A DNA stretch of 64,000 nucleotides from Ustulina deusta (GCA_023159155.1 JAJNNX010000025.1:372001-436000); one strand, 5' to 3'. Shown: positions 23,175-36,192, counted from the first letter of the stretch. The notes: generated by a model not told the origin, from the letters alone. Made by a program: numbers and translations.

Positions 23175-24317
23175 ATGGTAGACTCAAGCGCACCATTACA
23201 ACCGTCTTGCCGACGCACACAAAGAACCCGCTTCGTCTGCATCGCCGACACCCACAACTGCACCGTGAAGCTGCCCAAAGGGGACGTGCTAATCCACTGT
23301 GGTGACCTCACGAACCAAGGGAGTTTCAGTGAGCTCTCGAAGCAGGTCCGATGGCTCGAGCAGGCTGATTTCGAGTGCAAGATTGTAGTGGCTGGCAACC
23401 ATGACTTGACACTAGACACAGACTTCTACAACGCCTCTGGATTGTACGGACACAGCCAGAAACCCAAAGTGCCAGAGGACTGCCAGGCCTTGCTCACAGA
23501 GTCCAAAACCCTCACCTACCTACTCCACGAGAGCCGCGCCATCAAGCTGGCCTCTCCCTCTGGCCCGCGGACTACATTCTCTGTCTTTGGATCGCCCTAC
23601 AGTCCTGTCTGGCGTGGCGCCTGGGCGTTCCAATATCCGCGGCAAGACAAGGACAATACAACAGCTCAATCGCTCTGGGGAGAGATACCCCTCGATACAG
23701 ATATCCTGATCACCCATGGCCCAGCACGTACGCACTGCGATGAGTCGCGAATGCGCGAAGCCGCGGGCTGTGAGATCCTGCGACAGGAACTCTGGCGGGT
23801 GCGGCCGCGTCTCGCGCTATGCGGGCACATCCACGAAGGCCGGGGCGTCGAGCGTGTGCGCTGGGACCTTGAGAGTAAGAATGCGCGCTATGCAGAGCTG
23901 GGGCGGACTACCTGGCAGGACCCCAACCCAGAAAGTGGGAAAAACGCACTTGTAGACCTCACTGCGAAGGGCGGTATACCGCTGGATAATGACGGGAGCC
24001 CCTGTCTGTCCAGCGACAAATCCCGTAAGGACTGGTACGATAGACACAAAGGGAATCTTGGAGTGCCCGACGAAGCAGAGGTCGCCTACCCGGGCATCGG
24101 CACCCTTGGTCTCGGTGAGAATCCGGACTCAGGGCGGAGCGACCGGGCGGCACTGACCGGACGGCTTGGTCGCAAGGAGACTTGTATCGTGAATTGTTCT
24201 ATCCAGCATTCTAGCTACCCGCATTCAGGCCGGGGCCCGCGGAGGCTAAACAAACCCATCGTCGTGGACCTAGAGCTCCCCATGTGGGAGGACGAAGAGC
24301 CGCACGCTAGCGCGTAG
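23175..24317 (+). CDS. calcineurin-like metallophosphoesterase
   Basis: A single-exon protein of 380 residues. The metal-binding motifs of the calcineurin-like phosphoesterase superfamily appear in order: DTHN at 25-28, GDLT at 43-46, GNHD at 74-77, THGPARTHCD at 180-189 and GHIHEGRG at 217-224. These residues hold two metal ions that activate water to hydrolyse a phosphate ester or phosphodiester. The layout resembles the MPPED1/MPPED2-type branch, whose animal members have phosphodiesterase activity. The substrate here is unknown. After the fold ends near residue 290 there is a tail of about 90 residues of low conservation. No signal peptide or membrane segment is seen, so it is likely cytosolic. 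The gene is isolated from its neighbours by long non-coding stretches. Confidence 0.9.
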   Translation: MVDSSAPLQPSCRRTQRTRFVCIADTHNCTVKLPKGDVLIHCGDLTNQGSFSELSKQVRWLEQADFECKIVVAGNHDLTLDTDFYNASGLYGHSQKPKVPEDCQALLTESKTLTYLLHESRAIKLASPSGPRTTFSVFGSPYSPVWRGAWAFQYPRQDKDNTTAQSLWGEIPLDTDILITHGPARTHCDESRMREAAGCEILRQELWRVRPRLALCGHIHEGRGVERVRWDLESKNARYAELGRTTWQDPNPESGKNALVDLTAKGGIPLDNDGSPCLSSDKSRKDWYDRHKGNLGVPDEAEVAYPGIGTLGLGENPDSGRSDRAALTGRLGRKETCIVNCSIQHSSYPHSGRGPRRLNKPIVVDLELPMWEDEEPHASA

Positions 24318-27300
24318 CAAGGAGCAAGGAGCAAGGATGCAGAGCCTTGTGAATGCGGTCTAGGTAGACTGAGCGGAGCTTTACCCGAGACGCCCGGTTA
24401 AAGGAGAAGGAGCACGGTTGGCGGGATCCTATGTGATCTCGGGCATGGAGTGTGAAGACACACCTTCAGCTCGCCGATTACCGGGCACACGCATAGCGAA
24501 TCAGACAAGACGATATCTCGAGGCATGACAGCCACCGAGCGGGGTAAGTTTTTCGATGAGGCTCTTGACGATGACCGGGCACGCAACCCGGCTGCAAGCT
24601 ACCCTTTTTTATGCCATCTTGGGCGCTATACAGGAGGCACATACTCTTATCCCCCTGATGGTCCTTCATGTTTGACCCTGGTCGGAAATTTGGACCATGG
24701 CCACACATCCTCGATATACTTAAGCTCATGGCTGAGTGAAGTAGCAGTACTCGAACAGATGTACATGTGCACAGATGCTACAAGCTAGGTTTAAGGAAGC
24801 TCAGTATATACCACTGTATTGTGAGTTGTAGAGAGGATGGAGGCTAGCACTGTGACTACTGTGTACAGCATACTACTTATAGTATGTAGATCAGGTAACA
24901 ACCACCATCTCCTCCTCGATACAACCACTGAATTGTCCGACTGGTTGACTGACTACCTTGATACTTGATCCTACCCCTGATAATAAACTAAGGCTTAACC
25001 TCATGCTTGTAGGATACGTGATAGCTGCATCGATCCCTCAAGCGTGGAAAGCTCTCAAACTACTTCGATTAGGGTTTTTTTTGTTTGTTTTTTTTTGCTT
25101 TGGTGGAATGCCATGGACATTACTCCTGAGTCTACAATATACTCACGCCGTTGCTCATCATTTCTTATCCTACAGCCCAGAGTAACTTTAATATAGAAAT
25201 TTGCCTCTCAGAAAGTCTATATCGAAATATTGGGTGTGTGAAAATATGTCGCTTCCGATTGCCGAAGCCTTATGTTTGGGAATGTGAAAAGTATGTGATA
25301 GGAGGGCTTGCCCCGGCGACCTTTTTCTCGCGTAGGGTCAACTGAGCAAGAGTATATTCTAGAATATAAAGCTTAGGGACCCGGACCGACACTTGTTCGT
25401 ACACCCAGGTTCGCGCTGACTCAGATGGAACAGTGACCTACTATCCGACTTATCTAAGTATAACGTCGCAGCCGTGCCAATTTGTTACAAGGCGATATCA
25501 ACAGCGGACGGGGATTGAACATTTTATGTTTTTGTGTGATTAAATCAGTAAGAGATAGAGTGTCCTCGGGAGCGAGTAGAGAGCTCTGATCGCTGAGAGG
25601 TATCTAAGGCTAGAGGAATAATGTCTATATTGATCAAAGTCTATTTCCCCTGTACTCATCAAATGTCCGCTGTTAGTTATGTTGTTCTTGCTGATAACCC
25701 AGCCGACCACATCCAGCAGCGGTGCGGAAAGACGTTATGGAACAGTCGTATTAGTTTGCCATCCTCGCCCTGCGGCTACTATATCCAGCCCGGAGTAATG
25801 AGTAAGTCCAGCTGACGGGCTGACTATGATACAGTTGACTGGCCAAAATCTCCGCAGAAGCACAATCTATACAGCTATATGTTATTGAACACCGAAACCG
25901 TAGAACGATCTAGAATATGCCCTACCCCTATGGTGGCACATTGTACTACATTTGATGTTCTCGTCAGCCTCCCTCAATACCGATGAGGTTTGGCATAGCC
26001 CATGCAAATCCTCAATCAACTCTGGCCGTGGGGGAGCTGCTTTTACGACGACTCAGTCCTAGACCTCGTACAACCCACGAATTTGTGGCAAACTGATGTT
26101 CAGTTGGCAGTTTGTGACGATTATGAGTTCATCATCATTCACGGAGGATTCTATTGTTGGGGGGGCCACAGTTGTCAGACTATCTGTAAGGAAGTCATGA
26201 AGCAATCCCTGGATATAGGTAATTCGGTATGGCGGCACCGTTAGCCGCCACCCCCTAATCCAACGGCTGATGTTGTGACACCGCTTTTTATAGGATCAAC
26301 GAAAGAAAAAACATTTTGTGCATGTTGCTAACACAAACCAACTGTTGAGGAATCGGGGTATTCTTGTACAACAACACCTTTTTGACCCAGAATGATGGGA
26401 CCCTAAAACTAATTGTTGCTTCTTAGCCGATTGCCATTCACAGAGTGAAGGCTCATCTGTCCTCTGAGCACCGCGGGCATTCATCGCCGCCTTAGCTGAA
26501 GGTTAAAAAACCTCCGTTGAGTGGCGCTCAGGCTGCGGCCGATCTATATGCTACTTAAGTGTGGCTTGGGGATATTCCCACCCTACGTGAGGCCGGATAC
26601 TACCGATTGAGGTCCTGCGATGACATAGAAGACGAAGAACAGGGCAGATTGAGTTGTTGTCCAAGGGCCTGACATGAAGATGTATGGAGTGTGGAATCAA
26701 CAGTAAATCGAGCCAATTGACCAGGTTTATGATGTCAGCGATCATCTGAAATTCGCGACCGTGAGTTTGCTGGATTCGGGCGTGTAGCAGCACCCCGCGG
26801 ACGTCACGCAGGTGCGACGAATTACGACCTGCAGATGGCCTGCCGATCTATTTCATGGCGTTAATCACTATCCAGACGATGCTTCATCGGATGGACTTTC
26901 GGGATGTGAATATAAATAAAGCGGTCATAGTGGTTTTAGGTAAGCTGAGGGGCGATGTTTGATTCCTGGGGGTAAGATCTGAGGGGACTAGACTAGCCTA
27001 TGAGATTGGCTATCACAATCGTCCATCCCGCGCCCTGGGCTGTACAGTTGTTGGTTGGATCCGGCTGAGTAGATTTGTACGACGCTTATACCATGCTACT
27101 AGGTAGTATCTTTCTTAGCTTCCACTCGTTACTTCACTCTGATGATTCTGTGTAGAGCCTTGTACCATAGTGTTGTGAGATTCGCTCTCCCGTACCCGGA
27201 CAGACCCGAATTCTATCGAGGCCATGATACTCTGGATCTCGCACAGGCAGGTAGAGGGAATGCTATCTCACAGATTGGGAGGCGTGAGGCTTCTACTGCT

Positions 27301-30300
27301 CTATGCTGCGCGCCTCGCAAACCTGCGGTTCAAAGAAAGCCTCTACTCGTGCTTGGCTAAGCACTTGGATGCGATTCAATTCTACGAGTCGTTACTACTT
27401 GGCCTCGATTGAGACATTCTGCGTGATATCACTTGGGTTGAAGACGGTAGGTTCCGCTAGCGCGAGGAATGGAGAGGAAACAAAAGGCGAGGACAAGAGA
27501 AAAACCAAAAGACATCAAAACGTTTTCGTTCAAGACATGTCGTGCTGATGACCTTCTGATGGTCAGTCGTTCTCGGTACAGTAAATTGGGCGCACACCGG
27601 AAAGAGACGTCGTTCAGGTGAGCAGGAGATGCGGATGGTGGTCAGATGGGGTGACGGAGGATACCTCCAAGCGCTTGACGACCAACCAATGACGGAATTC
27701 GTAAGGGTCCTGAACCATTATTCGCTGGAGTGATACCTCTACACTAGTGCTTCTGTCTGCGTCGTGTACACGTGAATGTTCTCCAGCGGGTTAGCTTACA
27801 GTCTGCGGGTGATTGGACAGACGGATAGACTCCGGCAGATCTGGGTAGATCCGGATAGGCTGCGCTTTTCCACCGAAGGGGGATGTTTACTAAAGAGAGG
27901 AGACACTTGGACAGTCCAGTGCCTACTCCCAGCGCCAACCTGGCCTGGTGAGGTGCTGCACGAGAATCGAGATGACGGCGGCTTACCGGTTGGCTACTGG
28001 TTGGTTGCATCGCCACTGTCGCAAGATAATACTGGTACTTACGCACATGCACAGTAGCAGAGCAAATAGCAAATAGGTACGGACGGTTCTGGGACGGTCA
28101 GCTCCCTCACCGCCATGCAGCGAGGTGTGTATTGTTAGGTTGTGGTAGCAAGATGGCATAGACAGCCTGCAAGATCCCTACACGTCGATAGAAAGGCACA
28201 AATAGGCATTCGTCCCGTCCCAGGCACACATCCTGTGTCTTCTGCGAAGGGCGGCTGTTTGTCTTGGTTCCACGGCACAAGCATGTCCTTGCTACCTTGA
28301 CCTTGCTGCAGTAGCATTGGTAGGGGATGGTTTGATCCATGTCAAATAGTGCCCGCAACTCTCTGCATCATTTGCTACGACTGGTCGGCAAGCCAGAGGG
28401 CGAGACACGTGATGTGTAGATTGAAGTAGGTGCCTATAAGGAGGGGGTTAAGATCGGAATAAGCAGAAGCATGATGGTGATGGAGGTGATGACTTAGCAG
28501 TAAATCACACTTCTGGTCACATTTATCAAAAGCACGCACACGGGCACTGGTTGGACCAATAAAACACCACACAGAGGTTACAGCAAACGAGAGAAAACTA
28601 AAAACACGAGTTACACATAGAGGCAGAATAGAGCAAGCATGAATAGATGATGACACTAGACAGGCGATAATCACCTATCAACTGACACGAAGCCAGAGTG
28701 CGTGGTATTTGGTGGCCTGCTACTGACGAATACCGGGTATCATCACATACCTACACGTAAGCTGGCTCGAGATTTCACATTTCCTTGGTGCAGTAACGAC
28801 GACACAGGAAACGGCCAGCACCCGGGAACAAGTCAAAATAAAAATAGTCGTCAGTAGCGTCGGATGTAGTCGACGGATTAGAACTAGTTCGAGATGCCAG
28901 AGGTCAATTGGTTTTCTGGAATAGGGTTCGTCTGTCGATTCCAAGTTGGCGACTTGCTGTTGATCCGTATGACCAACAGAAGAGAGACACAAAGCCCCGC
29001 CCCCACCAGCGTTTCTTATTAGGGAAGCCGCTTCTGACCGCGGGGATTCGGGTAAGCTGGATGCTGTACCTACAGTGTTGGCCGTGGGGAGGGAAACCGG
29101 AGGAGACGCACATCATCACTCCAGCACGAGGGAGAACCGGCCAAGATGGAGCGGAGCGCAGGCTATTAAATAAACCCGTCTCATGACGACAATCGCCGTC
29201 CATGAGCTGGCCGTGGTGAACGTGTCTGCCCAATGCCTTCGAACATGTTCATGGATCGACTGGTAATCAAACGAATAGTCAGGGAATCGTGGGACGGTGG
29301 CATAAGCGCGATTCGCTCCCGCTCACAGATGTCCTGCATTATCCCTGAATTCACACGTTGACCGCTGATACTGGCCAAGTGAGCCTGGCTTCATGTGGGA
29401 TAGTGGATGCGCACATCCACCACTCGTCGCTGGCGTGTCTGGTCCGGCCAGCAGCGGTGTTGTGCACTACGCACATTTCCAGCCTATGGGCGGCCAGGCA
29501 TCTGTGCATCCATACCTGTATCATCTATATGGATTGGATGGATAGGGGTCTTCCCATGCGCATCTTAGACACTGCGGTTCGGCTGCTAGATAGGGATTTG
29601 CTCTACAGATGGCCGGCCAGCGTGACGGCTCGACCCGTCGAATTCTGTCAGCTTGGGTACTGTCTTATCATCGTTGGCGTGAGAACGGAGTGTTCGTTCT
29701 CTGGCTAGTCTAGTCTACTAAGTAGTTCGATGAGGGCACGAGGAACGGAGTGGAACAGTGAAATAGAGATGCTGCGTGGCTGCGTAGCGTGCAATCTGGC
29801 ACCGTTGACACAGATCTCTCTACCCACTCGCTCGACACCCATTGGCCCGACTCTTGCTCTAAAAGATAGATCCCTTTTAGCTTCTCTGGCTGCCCCTCCT
29901 TTTGGCTTAGGTACGCTGACCTAACCCATTGCGCTCGAGCGAGCGTCCACGCCATCTATGCTATGCCGCATTCACGGCCAGATGCTGAGGCCTCGTGCAA
30001 CTGCCCTCATGCAAGCCTACACTAGAAGGAGAACCGAGCAGAACAGCCGGACGGCTGCGAGGACGGCGAGGGAACAATGTGACCGGATTGCCGTCTACTG
30101 ATGGTGTTGGGTGACGGCGCTGATGCCATCCCCCCAGGCCGTGTGTGTGTGTAGCGTACCTGCTTCTCATGCCAGGCGAGGTGGCTCCCGCGCTCTCTCG
30201 CCCAACCTTTCAGAATCGGCCTTGCGCCTGGATGCAATTGTGACCAGCCATCTGCACAGAGGCCTGCACGTCGTGCTGATGCATCGAAGGTTTCGATCCG

Positions 30301-33239
30301 AATCTGGTTGGCTGAGGGGTTATGCAGGCGGTCGGTCTGTATGGCTACCAACAGTGCAACCAGTGACCCTCCCCTCCAATAGTGGGATTCTGCTATAGAT
30401 GCCGTTACCACTTTCAAGGATCAGATGCATCCATGAGACTACGCGGTGGGGATCAGCTGCTGCAGGAAAAGTTCGAAACGGGAAAGAGGCATACCTACTC
30501 TCCGCGCGACAATGCCCAGTAGAAAGGCTTCGAAGCGCATCGCCAATTCGGCATGGATGTGCCACGGTGCTGTTCATCACGAATGGACACACGTACATAA
30601 TAGTGTACTGGATACCGTGCTCTATCGAGACAGATGATCGTGACTAGCTCCTTCACATCGAGGTCTCGATAGACAACAAGCCTCATGATCTGGGAGGAGT
30701 GCAACGCTACGAGCACTCCTGCGCTTCCAAGGCTCGCCCAACTAGTACTACCAAAAGCCAAAGCATTGGAGCCAGATATGCCCGACATACTGGTCGGCCT
30801 GCTTGCCTCAAAACCATCCCTTATCAAATAGGAGCTATAGGTAGGTAGTAGGGATAGCATGGCACTCTCGTATCAGAGCTTGTGTATGGGTGCAGGATAT
30901 AGACATCGAATGCGAATATATAGCCCTCTGCTGGATAGGCATAGAACAGATTACCTCGCAGGTGTCTCCTGCAGGTGTCGGCACTGGATGCCATTCTTAT
31001 TTTTCATCCCATCTTTTTTGTTGGCTTAAGACCTGAGTTGGCGATGCATGTAACAGTTCAATGATTCATTTACCTTGCAGAGTGGAACGGAACTGTCGGA
31101 CTTGGAAAATATCTTACTGCTTCTACGACGCCACATAGCTCATCAACTACGTAGGTTAACTGTTAACCAAATAACTCTGTGTCCAGCATCATGGCCTAGT
31201 CAGTGTGGGTTGCGAACCGATTCCCCCTACCCTTCAAAATGGTCATTGGTGTTGCTATTGGTGCTGCGGCCGTGCTGGGGTCTCTAGATTCGCTATCGCC
31301 TTTTCTGATTATCCATATGTGTGATGTGCACCGTTGGTTATACCTATGTACATGCTCCAGGAGCCTACTGTAGACCTCTCTTTTGTCCTAGGTATCGGTA
31401 GTTCTGTTCCTAGCGATTTATTGCTGTTGGGACAACAGACATCGGTGAGTGAGCTGTTTTCTTTCTTTGACCGGCCAACGACTTAGATGCCCAGTAGTGG
31501 AAGGGCCAAGAAGGTGGTTCTTACAACATCTCAACCCTCAGCTTCACCGCTGGTTCTTCAAGCTGCCTCAGTTACACACCCACAGGCTTACACCTTTGCT
31601 CCATTGAGAACAAACGGCGGGTACCACTCCACCACAACATCTCCTGTTTCTAGGGAGATGGTCGACCGACTTTTCCTCTCCCGTCGTATCAGACCAGATG
31701 TGCCCAATTATCTGGGATCCGACTTCAAATTGCCCATCAACTACCTAACTAGCTTCGAGAAACTCCAGTTCGCCATTCTTCCGTGATTAGCCCCTGCATT
31801 GCCTGTGTTTGACTACCAAGTCGCAAATCGCCACCCCTCGCCCTTGTGCTTCATCCCCGCGGTTCTAGGCTAGATAGTAGATGTACCAGCCGACCTGGGC
31901 TGCATGGTCATTGGCCTGCTGTGGATCAGAACTCCGGTGTACTCGTAACGCAGTTGTACAGTACACATCAGCTCGCCTCTTTCGCTCCAGGCACTTGTTT
32001 TTACTGTCGAGAACTGATACCTATCCCATTGCCTCTCGACGCGAGCCCGATCGACTGCCGTTGTCTGGGCTCGTGGCCGTCCCTCGTGGAATTCGCTCAC
32101 CAAATACCAGATACCAAGATCGACAATTCAACTACCGGACTAAGAATCCGGGGAGTATTCTTTCTCTTTCGGTGCTTGTCACTCAGCGGCTGTCTTACTC
32201 ATCTACTACCCTCCACCGTGCCGAGTCGCTCATACCGAGGACAGGGCGTCTCCGCGTGTGAAGCGTCACTGAGTATTATTCAAACAGCCATACTGTCTGC
32301 TGGGTTATTGTCCCGCCGTAGGACGAATTTTCTTTTTATCCCATCAAAATGGGCATCTGCCGACAATGGTCGTATTACCTAAGGGCAGTGCTCTGATTTG
32401 ATAATCATCCTACAGGATCTGGATGCGTTTCTGGCGTTTCCGACGCCGTGCATATGTAATACCAATGCTACGACTCTGTATTGAATCCGAGTGCACGTAA
32501 CAGCCGTATGTTTCGGCCTTGCCAGCAAGAATACGAAAGACCAAAGGCTTCTGGCGGGGTCCAAATCCGCAGTGGGATCCATCCGCTTAGCGAGTCAGCA
32601 TCATTCATCATTGATCATCAGCTACTATAACCGCGATCTTTCGCCTTGCCTACTATTATTGTTTTGGGCTGGGACTGAACTGAAATAGTTGGCCCATATC
32701 CACGTCATGTGCACTGCCCGGGTCGACGACGGGTCCTTAGTTTTCCGTCTCGCCCCCATCATCCCACATATCCGCAGTGCACTACAATGTAAACAAACGT
32801 CCAGTCTAGCATCGGCCCGGGGTTCGGGCTACCTAGGTAGTTATTCTTCAATGACGCACGTGGATGCGTATTGCTGTTATTTCAGATTCATAACAAGCGT
32901 CGCCGTTCTTTCCAACGCCCTTCCAAATCGACAGCAGAACTTCGCCACGGGTACTTCGACTTGCAGCCAGTCGTTGTGTCGAGCAAGGTCACCCGACCCT
33001 GGTCTTAGCCAGTCTAGGCGGTTCCGCCGCAGCAAGCTCCGTCTCTGCGTGCCCAGATGTTTAGGAGGTAGCCGCGGCTTTTTCAGCGGACCCAGTAGTT
33101 GAGCGAGGCGAATATAGTGACGCTCCAAGCAACTAGATGCGCTAACAAACAACCGGTTATAGCAGGTAGCTGTTGTCGAGAGGCGACTTGGAGATAGATC
33201 CCCCTTGAATGTGCTAGAAGAAGCAAGGGCCCGTGCTAT
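24318..33239. other. about 9 kb gene-poor region
   Basis: Read on both strands. All frames are short, mutually overlapping and without family motifs, apart from a doubtful 99-codon frame at 31487 listed separately. No transposase, reverse transcriptase, terminal inverted repeat or tRNA was recognised. TAGGTA-type motifs and T-rich tracts (near 25074-25096) occur. It may hold non-coding RNAs or old, unreadable relics. Confidence 0.45.
31487..31786 (+). CDS. hypothetical protein, doubtful
   Basis: An ATG-initiated frame of 99 residues with a basic, Ser/Thr-rich first half and a more ordered end (LFLSRRIRPDVPNYLGSDFK, then LPINYL). I do not recognise it. Composition is mildly coding-like and no long antisense frame covers it, but it lies in a gene-poor region with no supporting splice signals. 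It could be a short gene, one exon of a longer gene, or chance. Confidence 0.25.
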   Translation: MPSSGRAKKVVLTTSQPSASPLVLQAASVTHPQAYTFAPLRTNGGYHSTTTSPVSREMVDRLFLSRRIRPDVPNYLGSDFKLPINYLTSFEKLQFAILP

Positions 33240-33700
33240 TAGTACCTACAGCTGCGCATGCCTCGAGGTACCTACTGGTAATGTAGGTACACGCCGCAAG
33301 GTAACTCAGCAAAAGCGTACATCCTTCCGCCCGCTACCTGTACCTATTACCTAGGTACCTCCACCCTATCAACACTAGCATAACGACATCCGCCTCCATT
33401 CACATGCACTACCTGAGGTAGGTAGCGACCTGAGAGACCCAGCAGTGTATGGCACTAGCAGTGACCAGTTCCGGCCACTGGCATCAACTGTTTTGTTGTT
33501 TCCCTCCTCCTAGGCGCCAACTAGGTACCTGAAGTATCGCATCAGGGCAGGGACCGCACCGGACCGCACCACCTACCCACTCCCTCTATCTTACATAGTA
33601 CCCAACTAATGCTAGGTACAGATCACTGACAGACTGCCCAGGTGGAGTTGACCTCACTTCCTCTTACTTAGTACCGTAGGTACCTAGGTAGATGTACAAC
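33240..33700. repeat. cluster of TAGGTACC-type motifs
   Basis: Dense direct and inverted copies of TAGGTACC, CCTAGGTA and ACCTACC occur between about 33240 and 33700. The same motif appears sparsely near 1890, 18010, 22320, 37340, 40750, 47885, 48065, 51650 and 53270. The motif is partly palindromic. Its function is unknown; it is common between genes in this fungal group. Confidence 0.6.
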
Positions 33701-33779
33701 AGTACCCGCACTCCACTACCTACCACCGTACGTCCCATTCCATGCGGGCTGGTGACACAGCAGTACGAGAGCGCTCCGA

Positions 33780-34422
33780 AGAAACCCCATCCTTTCCCCC
33801 CCATCCACCCATCAAGGCCTCAAACTCAACCCGCAAGCCCATCCCCAAACAAATACTGCATATGTCCCCCTCCTTCTTTCGAGTTCTTCCTTCTCCAGTC
33901 CTTGCTGGCTGCCCGACCCCTTATTCTTGTTCCTCTTCATCTTTTGTGACCTTATCCTTAAGCATTGTCCATTCCTTCCATCCAAACAATCCCGTCCGAA
34001 TCCGAATTACCCAACCTCCTAGTAATACCTGCACAATTACTACTTTACTTCAATCGACCCGTCGATCAGTTGCGTTGTGCTAAGGCAAGGTTGATCGCGG
34101 CGATTGACTTTCCAACTAGCGCTTCTGCCCTGGGACCGTCGTTTCTCTCGTCCCGTCTTTCTCCCAACGCCACTTCTTCACTGAATCTGGCTTCAAGTCT
34201 GTCTTATAAGCCCGGGGAACCGCAGGCTGTGTACCACCTTCTTTTACCATTTCCTCACGTCGTCTTCTTCCTCGTGACGTGTTTCAAACGCCAGCCGCTT
34301 GATCACCATTCGCGCCTTTTTGTGCTTTATTCGTCATCGCTTTCGTAACAATTAAACAAAGTTACTAGAGTGGAAACTTCAGTAACTGGAGCCCTCGCTG
34401 GACGACTGCACCTCTAATCACC
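33780..34422 (+). promoter_or_regulatory. pyrimidine-rich leader/promoter of the J-domain gene
   Basis: The strand upstream of the ATG at 34423 is strongly C/T-rich (for example ccccctccttctttcgag and tcttcttcctcgtgacgtg). Such tracts are typical of promoters and 5' leaders of well-expressed filamentous-fungal genes. The start context cATCACCATGACT is good. An intron in the leader is possible but not shown. Confidence 0.5.
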
Positions 34423-36192
34423 ATGACTACTACTCTCCCTCCCGATCCGTACAGAATTCTCGGCGTGTCCAAAGATGCTCAGATACCAGAAATCCGCTCT
34501 GCCCACCGCAAACTTGTCCTCAAATGCCATCCAGACAAGATTCAAGACCCAGGCTTGAAACAGGCGAAACAGGTTGAGTTTCAGCAAGTACAGCAGGCTT
34601 ACGAGCTACTTAGCAACGAGGTCGAACGTGAGAGATATGACCGTAAAGTTGAGGCACATGTAATACGAGAACGGGAAAGGGCCAAGGCCGCCGCCGCCGC
34701 ATGGGCAACACCTTCGACACCCTCACGAGAACCCGGCTTCTACAATGTCAAAGACGCTTCCCCACGGGCTACTACATTCCCCAAATCGAGCCCGTACGGA
34801 AGAACACCACCTCGGTCTTGGGAAGATACAACTTCAGGGGCACGTCTGTTTGAAGAAGCCAAACGCCAAGCTAGGAAAGCTGCAAGCTATGAGAAAGAAA
34901 GACCTCCTAAGCGAGACGATGAGCGCCGTAGGCGTAGAGAAGATGAGGAGTGGGCTCGCGAAAGGGAGAAGGCGAAAGATAGAGAGGCGAGAGAGGCGCG
35001 AAAAGCTAGGGAGCGTAAAGAAGAGAAGGAGCGGATTGCACGAGATCGCGAAGAGAGAGAAAAAGAGAAACGCAAAGAAGAGAAGAAAAAGACACACAGC
35101 GATCGTGAGAAAGAGCGCGAGAAGGAACGGAAGAATGCTACGGCCGAGAAGCACCGTTCAAGACACCCTCCGATAATTGAGGATTCATCAAGTGGACCGG
35201 ACTCATCTGAGGATGACGCCGTTTTTGAACCACCACCGCCGCCTAAGACCGACAAGAAGAAGTCGAGTAGTGACCGCCAGCCGGAAGAGACAGAGCCTCC
35301 CCTGACGTCAGAGCGCACCAGGAAATTATCCGGTAACATGGAAACTGCAATCCGGTATCTTACCAAGTCAGGCGCTACACCAGCGTCTCTTGGTCGTTCG
35401 CATACATACACTGAAGGGTCCTCCAAGCTGTATAATCCCATGGTTCCAACACCTCCGCCGGCGGCAGCACCTTTCGCGCCTCCTCCGCCGGTAAACGAGC
35501 CGGAAGAAATGTCAGACGAGGACATAGCCAGAAGATCATCGGCGCGACCGTCTCGCCGCATGTCGCACGACACACCAAGGTCATCCAGAGAGAAATCAAC
35601 CTTACACAAGAAGTCAAGTTCTTCTAGAGACACACCCATTATTGTGGAGGCTGGATCGCCTCGAGGCGTTCCTTCACTCTCTCGTGCGCATACGGAGAGC
35701 TATGCTCGCTCTATCCCCAAACCAGGGTTGAATCGTGCAGAAACATGGATCCCATCAACAGAGCGTGAGCATGAGCGCCACGAGCGGAGTCGCTCGCGTC
35801 TTACACAGCCTATACACACAGATGATGAGGACTCTGAGGAGGTCCGAGATCGTCGTCGTCGACGGAGTCGACGAACTCAATCTCCTGAGCCCATGCCACA
35901 CACTCGATATGCCGTGGATGGCAGCGGTACGAAGAGCATCCCGATACGCCAGAAATCATATCACGAGCAATCACAGCGTGGTACATACAAGACAAGTAAA
36001 GCTTATGTTATGCCGAACTCATCGGCACGTGTGCAGCGAGCGCATCAGGCATACGCCCGTGACTACTTCGACGAAGAGCGGCCTCAACACTTCTCTGGAG
36101 TTAAATATTCGCCGCAATTCGATGAGCGAGATATTCGTTTCAGCGAACTTCCCTACAATGGATCATACCGACCAGATGTTTACGCTTCGTGA
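34423..36192 (+). CDS. J-domain (DnaJ-type) co-chaperone with long charged region
   Basis: A single-exon protein of 589 residues. Residues 8-75 form a J domain: DPYRILGVSKDAQIPEIRSA, the diagnostic HPD in KCHPDKIQ at about residues 36-43, then FQQVQQAYELLSNEVERERY. J domains stimulate the ATPase of Hsp70. There is no Gly/Phe-rich zone or zinc-finger domain, so it is a class III J protein. Residues ~145-245 are an extreme Arg/Glu/Lys run likely to form a long single helix or coiled coil. The remainder is Ser/Pro/Arg-rich and disordered, and the C-terminal 30 residues look ordered again. The target Hsp70 and location are unknown; the basic composition would suit a nuclear or RNA-associated role (inference). 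Confidence 0.88.
   Translation: MTTTLPPDPYRILGVSKDAQIPEIRSAHRKLVLKCHPDKIQDPGLKQAKQVEFQQVQQAYELLSNEVERERYDRKVEAHVIRERERAKAAAAAWATPSTPSREPGFYNVKDASPRATTFPKSSPYGRTPPRSWEDTTSGARLFEEAKRQARKAASYEKERPPKRDDERRRRREDEEWAREREKAKDREAREARKARERKEEKERIARDREEREKEKRKEEKKKTHSDREKEREKERKNATAEKHRSRHPPIIEDSSSGPDSSEDDAVFEPPPPPKTDKKKSSSDRQPEETEPPLTSERTRKLSGNMETAIRYLTKSGATPASLGRSHTYTEGSSKLYNPMVPTPPPAAAPFAPPPPVNEPEEMSDEDIARRSSARPSRRMSHDTPRSSREKSTLHKKSSSSRDTPIIVEAGSPRGVPSLSRAHTESYARSIPKPGLNRAETWIPSTEREHERHERSRSRLTQPIHTDDEDSEEVRDRRRRRSRRTQSPEPMPHTRYAVDGSGTKSIPIRQKSYHEQSQRGTYKTSKAYVMPNSSARVQRAHQAYARDYFDEERPQHFSGVKYSPQFDERDIRFSELPYNGSYRPDVYAS

Noticed and set aside
34887..35639. 250-codon minus-strand frame across the J-domain gene
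   Set aside because: Its Ser/Leu/Phe runs mirror the Arg/Glu/Lys codons of the sense gene.
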